In this document: positions 32,735 to 44,780 of the stretch, in pieces
Layout: every line of letters begins with the position of its first letter
Numbering within the stretch: position 1 is the first letter of the stretch
NCBI GenBank assembly: GCA_037903475.1
Contig: JBAJFG010000375.1
Location: forward strand, 62,001 to 126,000
Direction of reading: 5' to 3'
Length of the DNA: 64,000 nucleotides
Source: Ancylostoma caninum
Lineage: Eukaryota; Nematoda; Chromadorea; Rhabditida; Ancylostomatidae
The notes under the pieces: generated by a model
Database searches by the model: none
What the model was told of the DNA's origin: nothing
What the model saw: only the letters and a program-made list of their open reading frames with translations
Made by a program: the position numbers and the translations under genes

Positions 32735-33185
32735 TTACGGAGTGGTTTTAAAGGCAGCAGGAGCTGAAATTCTCGACTATGAGCTGAGTTGCGGGTAGTG
32801 AAGTACAGACACAGCACATCATAAATGTGAAACGAACACAGACAGTGATGGCTTACCTGCAGAGAAAATGGAACATTCGTCGAACCCGCGTGTTCGTGCG
32901 CGGACGAGTTTTCCCCGGCGCGTGGTTTTGGCCGAGTCCCGCCATAAAACCCTGTGAATTGAATGCATTTCATTTTCCCTTTGCGTCAAATGGCTTTTTC
33001 CGCCGGGGAAAACTCGTCCGCGCGCGAACACTGCCAGGCGTGTTCGCGACGAATGTTCCATTTTCTCTGTACGTAAGCCATCATTGTCTGTGTTCGTTTC
33101 ACATTTATGATGTGCTGAGTCTGTACTTCATCACCCACAGCTCAGCTCGGAGTCGAGGATTTCAGCTCCTGCTGCCTTTAACGAA
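32735..33185. mobile_element. Foldback element with a nested inner palindrome
   Basis: The left arm (about 32748-32885) and right arm (about 33035-33182) are complementary over about 140 bp (AAAGGCAGCAGGAGCTGAAA / TTTCAGCTCCTGCTGCCTTT). Inside, a second palindrome pairs CGCGGACGAGTTTTCCCCGG with CCGGGGAAAACTCGTCCGCG. The ORFs across it are mirror images. Confidence 0.85.
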
Positions 33186-33216
33186 ACGTTAGGCCACGAA
33201 TAAAAGAGTGCCACCT
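33183..33216 (+). mobile_element. Penelope-like element terminus relic
   Basis: ACGAAACGTTAGGCCACGAA, then TAAAAGAGTG, resembles the 3' half of the hammerhead-like motif of the Penelope-like element at 40478-40500 (CGAAACGTTAGGCGTTCAAT, then AAAAG). It abuts the foldback element. Confidence 0.45.
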
Positions 33217-35529
33217 ATCAATCTGAAATAAAAAAAAGAAAAAAAGATGGAAAAGTATAACAGAATAAGAAACGATGTTTTCTACTGTTCCTTTGTGAAA
33301 ATGGTAGTGTTTTCTAAATTTATAGAGAACTGCTGGTACATTCTCTCCAAGAGTACAATACTTAAACTTGTGTTGCTGTCGAAAGATGATCCTTCATTGT
33401 TTTCCCTTTCTCGCCATTGTTATGAATTTCATATGGGAAGTCTACCTCGAGAAGTCAAAAATTGCTAGCTTTCATAGATTTATTGCACAACAAATTTGAC
33501 CTAAAATTCTAAGTATGAATTGAGCCTCCAGGAAGTCAGAGGCTAAACACATTTATTCGAAAAAGGACTTGAAAAATTTGAATTGTGGAGCACTCTTTGC
33601 AAGAGAAAGTATATCTTTCACAAACGACTTTCCTGTTTTGTAGTAATTTCGATAAACAGCTCATGGTTCAGAAAGTTTTTTGATTACGAAGTGGACAAGT
33701 CTTCCCACCTTCCGCATTCGTTCTTCTCGCTTTGACTTTGCTCCGTTCTCATGTAGAGTGCGGACTGTTTGTAGCATGAAGCTCCGTTGTTCATACTTAC
33801 GTTTCATATGCTTCTTATATTTTTATCCTTGGAACCCCTTGTTGTTGTTTGTTTGTTGTCGTTTTTGTTGTTTATTTCGTGCCCTAAATAATAAAGACTA
33901 ACATTCGATGTGATGATTTATGGTCGATGCATGCGTTACAGTCAGTTCTGCTCTATTTTGCTTCGGAATGCTTGGGTACTCTATTCTGAGACGGTGACTC
34001 TGTGATACGCTGGTTTTCTTTTCCATTCTCATTTCTTTGCCTATCGGTCCGCTGGTTGTCGCTTTCCATATCTAATTTTGCATTTTATCTCTTGTTATTA
34101 TATATTTCCTTATCATGTTGTGTAGCGCTGATATTATCGGTGTTCCTTTGCGATTACCAAGAAATTTCTATCTGCCAACCGCTTTTGAATACGGTTTCTG
34201 CTAAGTATAGAGGGCTTTGTTTTTTTTACTCTCTGACCCCAAAAATGTAAGATTTTTCAGCGTCATATTTATTACCTGTTGCATACAAATATGTTTCATC
34301 GCTCAGAGAATCGTTTAGGGTCGCCGTCTTTAGCAGTGGCACTAGAGTTAGCCGCAAAAGTATGACGCTCATTGTTTTGGTTAATTTTGAACGCTACCTT
34401 GTGGCAGTTCACCCTATCATGACTAGCAGCAGATACTTTTGAGGAACCTGAACAAAACAGTCTATCATTCTCGTTAATTAGTTAGAGGACCAGATATTCA
34501 CGCTTTATTACCCAAGGAAGCAGGGGCAGAAGGCAGGAGTGGGTTTTGATCGACACGGCCAGAAGTCAAGGCTTGCTATTGCAAAATTAGTATGTGTAGC
34601 TATTTCCTCCATAAAAAATTCATTTTGCGGAATAGCTTTTCGATAAGAACTGGCGTCAATATTGGCTGAATTTTCCGGTGAAAGCAAGGAAGTAGAGCCT
34701 TCTTGGCTCACTCCAGCCCGGAACATGACAGATTACGAAAACAGAGTTCGTGTGTTCACTATCCACTTTTTCGGTGTTTTTCGTGTGCATACTACCCATT
34801 TTTTCGGTGTTATCGTCAAATGGTGACAACACTAGCTATGGATTCTGCGGATTGCACCCAGATTCAGCTCGCTATATTGATCTCAATAATGTACTAGTTG
34901 TCGCAAAAGTTTACCGTGACTCACTTTCTTGTATTGCCAGAATTTTCGGGATTGCTACAGAACTTTCTGAAACATATCCGAAGTTCGGTTGGTAGCCTAC
35001 CTATACTTATTTTTTCATACCATTCCGGTGCGGTTATGACCGAAAAAATCGTCATTGACTACAGCCTTGTTCTGCTGTCCCAGCTTTGTGAGGGAAGACA
35101 GCAACGAAGGCGATACTCCAAGAAACATATGTCGTACGATAGATCTCTCCTCTACCTCTTAATATACGGTGAAGTTTCGGTTTCGTAAGTTAAGAGGCAG
35201 TGGTTTGGACTTAAGCCGACCCTGATCCGGCCGATAAGGTGAAATGAATCACGAGCGCCTCCAGGAGCCGATTGATAGGAATTCATGGCGCGATACCCGC
35301 GAGCTGGTAAAGGAGCTCCACTACTATCACGCCACGTTACCTTTCATCTACATCGCTTCGAAGAGGAAAGCAAATATAGCGCATGTAGCCATCATGGTCT
35401 GAGCTGTCACCAGCTTCAAATGTTTGGATGCATGCTTTGAGTTTTTAGCTTTTTACAGACCCTGCGGTCGGTTCCCAACTTGTCACCAATGACGGAAAGT
35501 GAGCTCCTTATGTAAATCACATACAGAGA
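33217..35529. other. Intergenic stretch without a gene
   Basis: AT-rich sequence. A small imperfect direct repeat at about 34755-34815 (CACTATCCACTTTTTCGGTG / ACTACCCATTTTTTCGGTG) is the only structure I see. Confidence 0.5.
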
Positions 35530-35837
35530 ACTCCAAACGGACGCAGTCAAGAGTCAGGACCAAAATTAAAATAAATTATCATATTCAAGAGAATTTATAT
35601 AACCAATAAAATATGTTCTAAATCCACATAAAAAATGAAACCCTATATAACCAAATTTATTTAAATTATTATCTGTAAATTTAGAATTTTTAACTTTATA
35701 TATAACATTTTTAGTCAGATAATCTACCGGCGCGGCTCTCTGGGCAGAGTCACAGCAGCTCAGCATAGTGTGCGCCTGCGTCTTTGTCCATGAGAGCCCC
35801 GCCGCGATCTCGACTCTTGTCTACGTACGTTTGGAGT
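35530..35837. mobile_element. MITE, about 308 bp
   Basis: Left ACTCCAAACGGACGCAGTCA and the complement of the right end, ACTCCAAACGTACGTAGACA, match over about 30 bp with four changes. The interior is very AT-rich at the left and GC-rich at the right. No clear target duplication. Confidence 0.7.
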
Positions 35838-36147
35838 TTCCTATAAGAAAATATGGGCAGCTCGAGCACAGGTAACCATGGATTTCACCGCCATAACGGG
35901 AACATCCTCCACAAAAGGCAATGCTGATGTTTGGTGGAAAAGCAAAGGAACCAATCATTACGAGCTGCTGCCAACAAACCCTCCTGATACCGTTGGAGTT
36001 CTTGTCAATAATGGTGGCACATATATAGCACTATTGTCAATTGTATTGAAGAATAAAAATTAAATTCAAAAAAGAGGCTGAAAGTGGCGGGAAACTTTCT
36101 CGATAACCTTACACATGGACAGTCACTAAAATGAAGAAAGCCCCGTA

Positions 36148-37350
36148 ATGGGAGGATTCCGCGGAGCTTTTGGGCGGAGCGGTACGTATATATGTGTTAG
36201 CTGCGCGCTACGGCTACTGCGTTGGCCAACTAGTCTTGCCATGAGATCACCGCTTTCACCCATGAATTCGCTTCAGCAAGCTGTCACAGACCCTGTTCCG
36301 AAAATGGGATTAAATGCCATTTTAAAACATTCTTGGTATACCGCTGTTTCCGAGATGATAATAAAAACTGCTAGCAGCTCAAACACGAAAATGAGATGGG
36401 ACATTACTTCCAAGGTAGTCGCAATGAACTGTGCGATTCATTTGAAATTAGTGCAACTTAGATGGCGTTTTAGCCATTTTTGGCATGCGAGTTATGAATT
36501 GTAGTGCATTCACTAATCACATGCACCCTAGAGCTAGTTAAGGGATGGTGCGCCCTGGTCTTCTCAGCGTTGCAGCCCGAGAAGCGCTACGAGACTTAGG
36601 ATTGTATCGACTAGGTCCCACTACACCAGAGTATACTAAAGCTGCTCGCTAAAGTTTTTACAGGTGCTTTTTCCAATTCTGGTAGATATAAAGTTGTACC
36701 TCAATACTAATCATGGGTAACAATATGAACTTAGCTACAGATATTGTGCGAATGTGGTGAAAGCTGTGAGGGTGGTGGTGGCCCGATTACCTTAGGATGG
36801 TGCTCCCGTTTTGGTGTGGTTTAGACGAGATGTTAAGAACTATCAATTTGCTGGACGTGCACATGGTAATAGATTGCTAAAATGTTTGGAAGAAGAGCAC
36901 GGTCATGTGAACTACATAAAAGATTCGTGAGTGGCTCTTGTACATACCAGGCACGTCACCAATAAGGCCCTTTCGAGGGCAGTACAAAAACACTAGAGTA
37001 CAGTAGCATAGAATTGTTCGGCACAACGAATGAGGGTACTGATTCTTCTAAGTTGTTCACTGTACAACTTTTGCTGAAAACTTTCCTCGAGAAAATTTTG
37101 CATCCCATTTATGTGCTCATCTAGAGAATATGGATGTTAGCGTTGAAATTATCATTGCATTAGAACTCTACGAGTTTGGCGTAGCTCAGTAAGCAGTCTC
37201 AGTTCTGTTGGTTAGAAAAAAACTCAACTGGTTTTAGCTAAATGCGATCAAGATGAAAAAGGAAATTGATGGAATTGACTGCCTTGCAAGCCACTATCTG
37301 CTTCTGGGAAGATGTGGTGAAGTGTGATTAAAGAAGTCGTATCAGGTATT
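36148..37350 (+). pseudogene. Fragmented coding-like region, family not recognised
   Basis: Several short plus-strand stretches have protein-like composition but are broken by stops and frameshifts: one from 36148 (MGGFRGAFGRSG, followed by a GTACGT donor-like site), one at 36545 (MVRPGLLSVAAREALRDLGL), one at about 36815-36930 (WFRRDVKNYQFAGRAHGNR, ending at a GTGAGT) and one at about 37255-37330. They could be a decayed host gene or a transposon. I cannot link them to a known protein. Confidence 0.3.
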
Positions 37351-39358
37351 TTTCTTATAGAAAATGTCTCAGTTGTTGTTGTTTTTTCTCCATGGTGGAC
37401 AAACGAAGCACTTAAGCGTTAATGAGAGCAATATGGCTGAATCCTGCGAAATTATTATCTTTTCTACTCAGTTTTACGTTTTGCAGGAGATGAAGCAGTA
37501 GTGGGATTTTGATTTAGGTGAAAAGCCAAAGATTTGTACCTTGCGTTGGAATAATGTAAACAGCTGACTATTGCTATACAGCACATTTCTGCGAAATCGC
37601 AAGGTGCACGGAAAACGGCATGATCTTTTGGGATTGTCACCTATTTGAACTTCGGGAATGAATTTGAAGATTGATCAGAAGTTTAGTGGTTCCCCTAAAT
37701 CCCCTAATTGTGTTCCGTAACTACTCAGGTTTTGTTCTGATTCCTGATAACGCTAGAACGAAAGAGTGGAACGAAAATTGACGTATAAAGACTACTATCA
37801 GAAAAATTCATTTTTTTATGGTGATACGTCAGATGAGGCGGTGGAGGTTGCAAGACATAAGTTCCCGAACACCGTAGCCTGCCGCTCACTGCGAGTTCTC
37901 TCGTTATCGGCCTCCTAGAGCAACAATGGGTCCATGCACTGTCTCCATTCACTATGCTCAGGCCTGTCTCAGCAGTCGAGGAATGTATCCCATGCCCTAG
38001 ACGGTAGCAAGCAAGGCATGTTAGCGACGGCAGTCGATCGCTTGGCTACGATTGAGGGTTTATGAGGGGACTCTTGGAAGGAATGGTTCTGAAGAAATCC
38101 CCAACATTCACTTAAATTTCGGTCGTTGGCCTCATGCTTTCATTTTCCTGGGGTAGTAGGACTAATGGAATGAAAAGTTCTGAAAGACGTAAACGGGATG
38201 AAAAAATATGCGAATTGACTCGGTCAGCTGAAGTAATACATATCTCCGCTCCGTATTTCAGATTTGTCATTAATGATGGCCTAGAAAACTTGATGATGTG
38301 CAGCACAACTGCTTAGTTTGGAGAACATTTTAAAAACAAACGGAACCATGCGCAGGTCTCCACTTTGCAATCCATTTTGAGCATCACCTCCGCATTTTTA
38401 GCGAATGAAAAATTCCGTGCTTCCCTCAAATGACTAAGTACACATTACCCATCTCAAGAGAGAAGGCTAAACGCGAAAATTGCTCATAAACGTAGGAGTC
38501 GTGGGGAGAAAAACCGATCGCGTTCCCACTTTTTTTACATTTTTTTCACTTCGAATCCAAGAGAGTGTCATAGACATGAGAGCACAAAGGCCATTAAACT
38601 AAAGCATGGCATTGCTAAAGGTCATCGGCTAGTGAAAGCAGCTATTCGATTAGTTGTTCCCTTTTTTCTGATTCTTATATCTTTGTCAATTTTTATTCAA
38701 GTCAGAGCTCATCGGAATCTTCGCCTCCGAGTTAGGGTGGCAATGATGAAATACACTTCCTGCACATCACAAGCAAACGCAAACGGTGATCCACCTGAGT
38801 TCCTCCAATAGTCACCATTACCGTGTATGATCAGCGCATAGAAAAGCGCCGGGTAGCGCAGGCTAGGTCACTTGCACAATTGCGCGTGGAAATTGAGTGG
38901 TGGAATCCAGGAATGTCGGAGGTACACATTCAAACGCGGCCGACAGTACATGGCATTCACCTCGGAGTAAACATCGCGCCCGAGTTGATCCATTCCAGTA
39001 GATCAAATTCTCCGTTGAAAGGCTAGGTTTTCAGCGGCTCGCACGTAACCTTTGTACTGGGTCCGCAATTGCACCGATGTTTACTCCGTGATAAAATGAC
39101 TATCTGCTCGCGATTCGTTTGCCACGCGGATTTCACCAACACACCACAGGCGCACCGTTTACTACCTCAAACTTGGGTAATTAAATCAAATACATACTGC
39201 CACAATACAAATAATACAATACGAGACAAAGCAAAAGCAATACAAGAGAAAACTAGCAAAATATGATAAGTATATTTGAAACTAAATGAGAGAAGGCGCT
39301 ACAAAGGTGGGGCGCAATGATGCGCAACTTTCCTTGAACCTCGACATAGTAAATCCTT
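37351..39358. other. Intergenic stretch without a gene
   Basis: No convincing coding exon, RNA gene or terminal repeat seen. The short open frames at 38112-38316 overlap on both strands and look random. Confidence 0.45.
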
Positions 39359-39411
39359 GTGTGGTCTATTTCGAGCACCACCCAAGATTTGTATTCATCT
39401 TTCATTGAACG

Positions 39412-39446
39412 GCTAACGTTTCGGTGTAGTCGTTTTCGTCAGAGCG
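39412..39446 (-). ncRNA. Degraded second hammerhead-like motif (left terminus)
   Basis: On the minus strand CTCTGACGA ... ACTACACCGAAACGTTAG repeats the right-end motif, but helix II has lost pairing (AACG against CACC). Probably inactive. Confidence 0.45.
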
Positions 39447-40450
39447 TGGGAAAGTCAAAGACAAGTACGATTTACCCTTCAAACACTTCATCACATACGA
39501 AGGAACTAATCCAACGAGCTGGATAGGACCAGAACAGAGTCAAGGACCAAAACTGAGGAGGATGTCAGAAGCAACATGTTCAGGACAGCTCAAAACGCAG
39601 CATTAGATGCCCAGGAACGCTTGGTTTCAATTAAACTGGCCTGTCAGATTGCGCAGTCCCTTCGATGCCCTTCCAGCACGCACTCACAGCGCAATCCCCG
39701 GCTAGCGCAACGAAAGCCTTTAGTTAGAGATGACAGCACCACAATTCCTTCCGCCCTCGTCGTTCATCTCAGATGAGCGACGAGGTGCGCGGATGCTCGC
39801 GCTGATTGGTACTCCAAGATTCTGTTGGAGATGTAGACATCCCGCCCACCACATAGTCTCAAAGAGCGGCTAGTGCAAAACCGAGCTTATGTTTGCATCT
39901 GACGGAACACCATTCTGCTTGGTTTCTTGCTCGAGACGGAAAGGGACTGTGCTGCCTCTGGAGTAATTTACCTCATACTTTGTAGTTCATGTAAGGAGAG
40001 TATATTGGGGAAACAAGGCGCCCATCGTTTGTCCGGATTAAAGAACATCTGGAGGGGCTTAACGAATCTATACTCTCCACACCATTGTGAACTCACCGTG
40101 TACTACGTCACAGCAATTCTGTTTGGGGTTAAGGTCTTATAACGGGAACCCGGAATCCTGGCTCGCAAAACGTTGGAAGCGTTTTGGACTACATCTAAAT
40201 TGCTGTTACAAACGAGCTTACTCAGTGTCAGTACCTATGCGGGTTTTGATCTACGTAAGGCACTTAAACACCCTAAGCGGCACTTTTCCTACCAGATGGT
40301 CCTTTATTCCATTGGCGCTGCTGCTGTCAAGATGAGCTTCACCGTTTTCCTCTCTTCTGGTACTGTTCTGGCACTGCCCAGCTTGTTGGAACAGGTCCTT
40401 TATATGTGACGATTTGTTTGAGGGGTAAATCATAACCGTCTTTGACTTTG

Positions 40451-40493
40451 CCAGGCTCTGACGAGGGCGACTACGCCGAAACGTTAGGCGTTC
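40451..40493 (+). ncRNA. Hammerhead-like ribozyme motif of the Penelope-like element
   Basis: Core CTGACGA at 40458-40464, helix II GGCG-ACTA-CGCC at 40466-40477, then GAAA at 40478-40481 and a small helix III (ACG ... CGT, 5-nt loop). These are the conserved positions of a hammerhead (CUGANGA, GAAA). Penelope-like elements are known to carry hammerheads in their terminal repeats. Helix I pairs poorly here, so cleavage activity is doubtful. Confidence 0.55.
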
Positions 40494-40962
40494 AATAAAA
40501 GATGAACGCAAATCTTGGCCTGTGCTCAAAATAGACCACACAACAAATTCCTCATCCATTCATATGCCATTTGGAAAGCACCAGTAAATTTTTAGCTCCA
40601 TTCTTCTAACTTCGGGAAATATGTATTTGGATATTCATGACTTAACTAGCTGTTTCCGCTCATGTTTTATGGTATCCACTGCAGTATTCCTTACGTGAAC
40701 GCTCTTATGCTGTTGGAAAAAGTTCTTTCGGCGATTCGTTCCACCTACGTGGCTTTTTTCCTGCATTTACAGCATTTCGGCTAAGTTATCGCGAGTGTGA
40801 CCGCTGTAAGCAGTATTGATGAGGTATTTATGAGAAAGAACGGAAACGACGATTGGCGTTGAACAGGACGGCAAAGTGGATTTGACTCAAACAGACAGGC
40901 ACTGGGAAAGATATGGTAGAACCAGAACAAGACGAAAGTGGATTAAAATGAGATATTTTTGC

Positions 40963-41419
40963 AGGGTGATCAGTAGTAGATACACATTCACTTCGTCATC
41001 GGTCATCTATGAGAGCTTCTTAAGTTATTGTCATTGCAGTTAGCTTCCGTTGCTCCACGCATTTCTTGAGTGCTGGGAGGTAACTATTCTAGAATCTTCG
41101 TATCATCACAGGTGGTAAACGAGTACATATAACCAAGGGGAAGCGTATGGGGATACTTTATCAAGAAGGAGGGGTTTCCTGGAGGGCTAGAAGAGTTGCC
41201 TACAGGGATAGCAGGACGAGTCGGATCTCCTTCCAAGCAACCCTCTTGGTGGCAAGGTTGAAGACCAGTATCGAGGCCAAGGAAGGCAACTTCTAAAATT
41301 CCTTGTGAATCTAATTTTTCATGTGGTTGCGCAGCTGTTATAATGGAAAAGATAAAATAATTGTAGCCGTAAAAGGAAAGATGACGTTTTATGTGACGCC
41401 CATACTTTTCGATCACCCT
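40963..41419. mobile_element. Possible mariner-type non-autonomous element
   Basis: Ends AGGGTGATC (left) and GATCACCCT (right) are inverted over 9 bp. The right end, read inward as AGGGTGATCGAAAAGTATGG, resembles mariner terminal repeats. The left end diverges after 9 bp, so the pairing may be fortuitous. Confidence 0.35.
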
Positions 41420-44329
41420 CTATATCGTTGATTGTACGAAGACCTAAATATGAAGCAAAGGAAGACAAATTCCCGGTCATGTTTAACCTTCCTCGTGTTA
41501 GCTCGTTCTAAAAATAATAGCCGTTTTTGAACTGCACTTCCCAAGAAGCATTCCTCAGCTCATGCGTTTTGTATTTTTCAGAACATAGTGGACCTACATG
41601 CATATTTTTAAAATCTTCTTTCCTCTTGCTCTATGTTATTACTTTGCGGTTATTACTGCAGCAACTGACAACTGTGTGAATGAGTGATCGTTCGAAAAAT
41701 CCTTGAAGTAGCATCACCTCTCTATGAGAGTGGCGTTTACTCATAACTACGTGAATTTTTCTATGATGTGCGTGTCTTGTCATAAATTTCCAACAAAGTT
41801 TGCATGAGTTGAGGGTCTACGACCGTGATTTTCCTGTTTACTGTTCCTCCTCCACAATTATCGAAACTGGCATAATGCACTAGATTGAAGTCCTAACGGC
41901 AAGAAGGCCGTTGATGGGAAGGTTCTCATAGAATTAACACATCGTGTGGAAATTGGTAAAATTTGGTTTTTATCTCATATTTTCGAAGATAGATCTAATA
42001 TATTAAACAGATCAAATTCAGTTGTTTTGAGAACAACTGGGATCATGCGAGGCGAAGTTCTACTGTTGTTTTCTGGTCCGCCAACATTTCATTCATTCGA
42101 ACCACTTTGCACACTTTTACCTTGTTTCAGCGAAGTGCCTACCTAAGTAAGGGCGATTTGAACTTCCTGCAGGAAAAGAGAAATGTCATGTTTTTTTCGT
42201 GGAACTAACCGTTAACATTCTATAGAGGACGGCACAAGAAAAGCGATTAACCGTAATTTGTCACTGCTCGTCAATGTCTGTCCAAGAATCTATCACTTTC
42301 TTTGCTTGAAGTTAGGTGATTTGAAATTCTCCTCTAGACCTAATTGTGTCCATATTTGCATAAGGAGTATGGAAGCTGACAGATGATGAGATTCTTGGTG
42401 TGAGAGCGAATAAGGTGTTGGGCACAGCTTCAAGAGGGTGCTCCGGATGTAGCATTTTCGGATTTATCAAGATCTGTGAAGTGGAAATGACAACACAAAA
42501 CCCAACCGTGATGGAGTCCCTGCTTGCGACCATTGTCTTCTCTCTTTCTCTCTCTCCACTCTCCTCCTAGCATGTTTTGTTGCACCATTCCGTAGTTGGG
42601 GAACCAGCATGGACACCTCTTGAGAATTATTAAAGATTGCTTAATTAATTCGAACCCTCTATTTTGAGTGTGTTTCGCGCGACTTGGGCATCTTATAAAA
42701 TACTTGTCGTTCTTTCTTTTCTTGTACTGTCTTTTTTCTTTGCATATTCTTAGTTGAATATCGAACGCAGACTGATGACGCGTGGAAAGGTACAGAATGG
42801 CACAGCTAGCAAGACAAAACGAGCGGTATACAAAAGCGGGGACAATTAGCTCAACAAAATAGGAAGAAAAGCCGGAAAAAGAATATGGAGAGAAAAATCT
42901 CTGCCAACACACAATAATTCCCTGAAGAACAAGCGTCGAAACAGAAAAAATGGTAAAAAATCAATAGATAACGATTATGCGCAGAAAAAAAGCATTATCA
43001 AATAATTCACGGAAAATTCAAACAAGAATATTGCTCGCGGAGAAAAATGCAACACAGAATTCGAATAAGCATCAAATACATTGGGAAATGCTCGTGTCCG
43101 GCAAAATACACGCACAATCTGAGTAGGCGCAGCTACCTCCAGGTTCTGGCAATGAGAAATCTCACATACTTCTAGCGGTGCAATGGAGAATAGCCTAATG
43201 AAAAAAAATCAACTGTAGAAAACTCGAAACTTCAATAAACAAAAACGAATTCTTAAGTGCTAGTGCTCAAGGGTGGATCAAAGACAAGTGAAAAGCGAAA
43301 GTTATTAAAGCTAAAAAAGCTAAGATGAGGAAGTGTCTAAAAAACAGAAGTCATGGTGAAACTTAACAGCTTGATGGTTTTTAAAATACGGAATAACCCG
43401 AGCTGGAACACTGAAAACCTGTCGATTGAGAAAAAAAAATCTAATTTTCCAATTTCTGAAATTTGCAAGACAGAAAAGTCCTGAGAAATTCTCTCTGCTC
43501 ACTATTTAATTCGTTATTGTTTTTTTTTTAAATCTACACACAAATTCATGACACCTACATGCCTGCTCAATCCTGTTTGGAAACGATTAAGAAACACTGT
43601 TCTGCGCGATGTTTCCCGTTTTTGTCGAAGAAACTGCAAAGAGGATTAGTTTTCAGTAGAGATATTTTTCTGACAGGCACAGCTCGTTATCGAATGTTTC
43701 AAAAGTTCCGAGGTAGCTAGCACTCAAGACCTTGCATGCTTCGCGGTAAAGACGCAGGAAAATACGTCGTGGAAGGCACATGGAGATCAGATGCAAAAGC
43801 TTTTGCCGGTATTTTCCTATGCAGAACAGATGAAAATGGTGACGACAGAGCAGAGTGAGGAGAGTCAGCAGCAGCAGCAGTTCTGCTAATAAGAGGGGCG
43901 GCGAAGCATTTGCTTGAAAGAAATGCTAGCCGTAATTGCCCTATCGAGTATCATTAGTTTTTAAGCAGTTTTCCAACGCTCGTAGAGGTGTGGTAGTAGT
44001 GGAACAGATTACATGGTGCGGCAAAACCACTAAAGTGGGACGCAGATGCTTCTTTGAATGCTTATCTCAACAGTTTCCTTGTTTTTCTTTCCTCTTGAAA
44101 TCTTTATAGTTATTTCCTCTTCTTGCAATTTCGCAAGATCTCATTTTGATCGTGATTATGCGACTAAAGTGCTTGGATTTAGTGGAACCCTTCATCAGAG
44201 GAGGCGGTGAAGGAAACTGGAATAAGCAATTCTTGATGGGAAATAGTAGTCCAAGGAAAACTGTGTCTTCTTTCACACCATAGCTCACTTACCTTCAGAG
44301 GAAATGAACATACTCATCAGTTAGAGTGA
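41420..44329. other. Intergenic stretch without a gene
   Basis: AT-rich with many A runs (42900-43550). The 160-codon open frame at 42912-42430 (minus) has no recognised motif and I do not call it a gene. A short CAG repeat is at about 43870. Confidence 0.45.
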
Positions 44330-44780
44330 TGTGAGAAGTTACCCAATAGGATTGCCGGAGCAAGTCATCAACTCTGGAGTGAAAATCAACACGATATCGG
44401 CTTAGAATCCATTTGGAAAACTTCCTGAAGCCCTGAATCACTTCCCACTCTGGAAATAAGGTTAGTATTTCCAAGTGGACTGAGCGACTGCTAACAAGGT
44501 GAATGTCTTGCGAAAATTGTGCCGCAGCATATTCCTGGAATTCATCGCTGATGAGGACTGATCCTCATTCATCGGACCTGAACCTACTTAATATTTTTAT
44601 CTGTTGTTTCGTTGATACCATGACATGTTCGATCAGCCATCAAAATTTGGACTCTTTGAAGGCTGCTCTTATCAAAGCTTGGCAGGAAATTAGGAGCGAC
44701 TCACTGCATGTCACATACGATGACTTCATCGAACGTCTGAAGTCCTGTGTTAGCGCCGGAGGAGGACACGTTGAATGAAT
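44330..44780 (+). pseudogene. Mariner-family transposase C-terminal relic
   Basis: About 44470-44780 reads, with a stop and frameshift, as the end of a mariner-like transposase: an AT-ANKVN-like piece, then HSSDLNLLNIFICC (cf. the SPDLNPxDF motif) and LDSLKAALIKAWQEI, ending at TGA 44776-44778. The catalytic N-terminal part is not recognisable upstream. Confidence 0.65.

Larger units (their letters stand above)
39359..40541 (+). mobile_element. Truncated Penelope-like element with inverted termini
   Basis: About 100 bp at the left (39359-39450) is the diverged inverted copy of the right end (40450-40541). Both contain GTGTGGTCTATTT, CAAGATTTG, TTCATCTTT and CTAACGTTTCGG. Inside, a GIY-YIG endonuclease relic lies at about 39955-40065: GVIYLILCSSCKE, then, one frame over, YIGETRRPSFVRIKEHLEGL. 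The C-terminal part follows (ARKTLEAFWTTSK near 40165-40195). Frameshifts and stops make it inactive, and the RT domain is missing. Inverted terminal pseudo-LTR arrangements are known for this class. Confidence 0.8.

Noticed and set aside
42430..42912. 160-codon minus-strand open frame
   Set aside because: No recognised motif, no splice context and skewed composition; probably chance.
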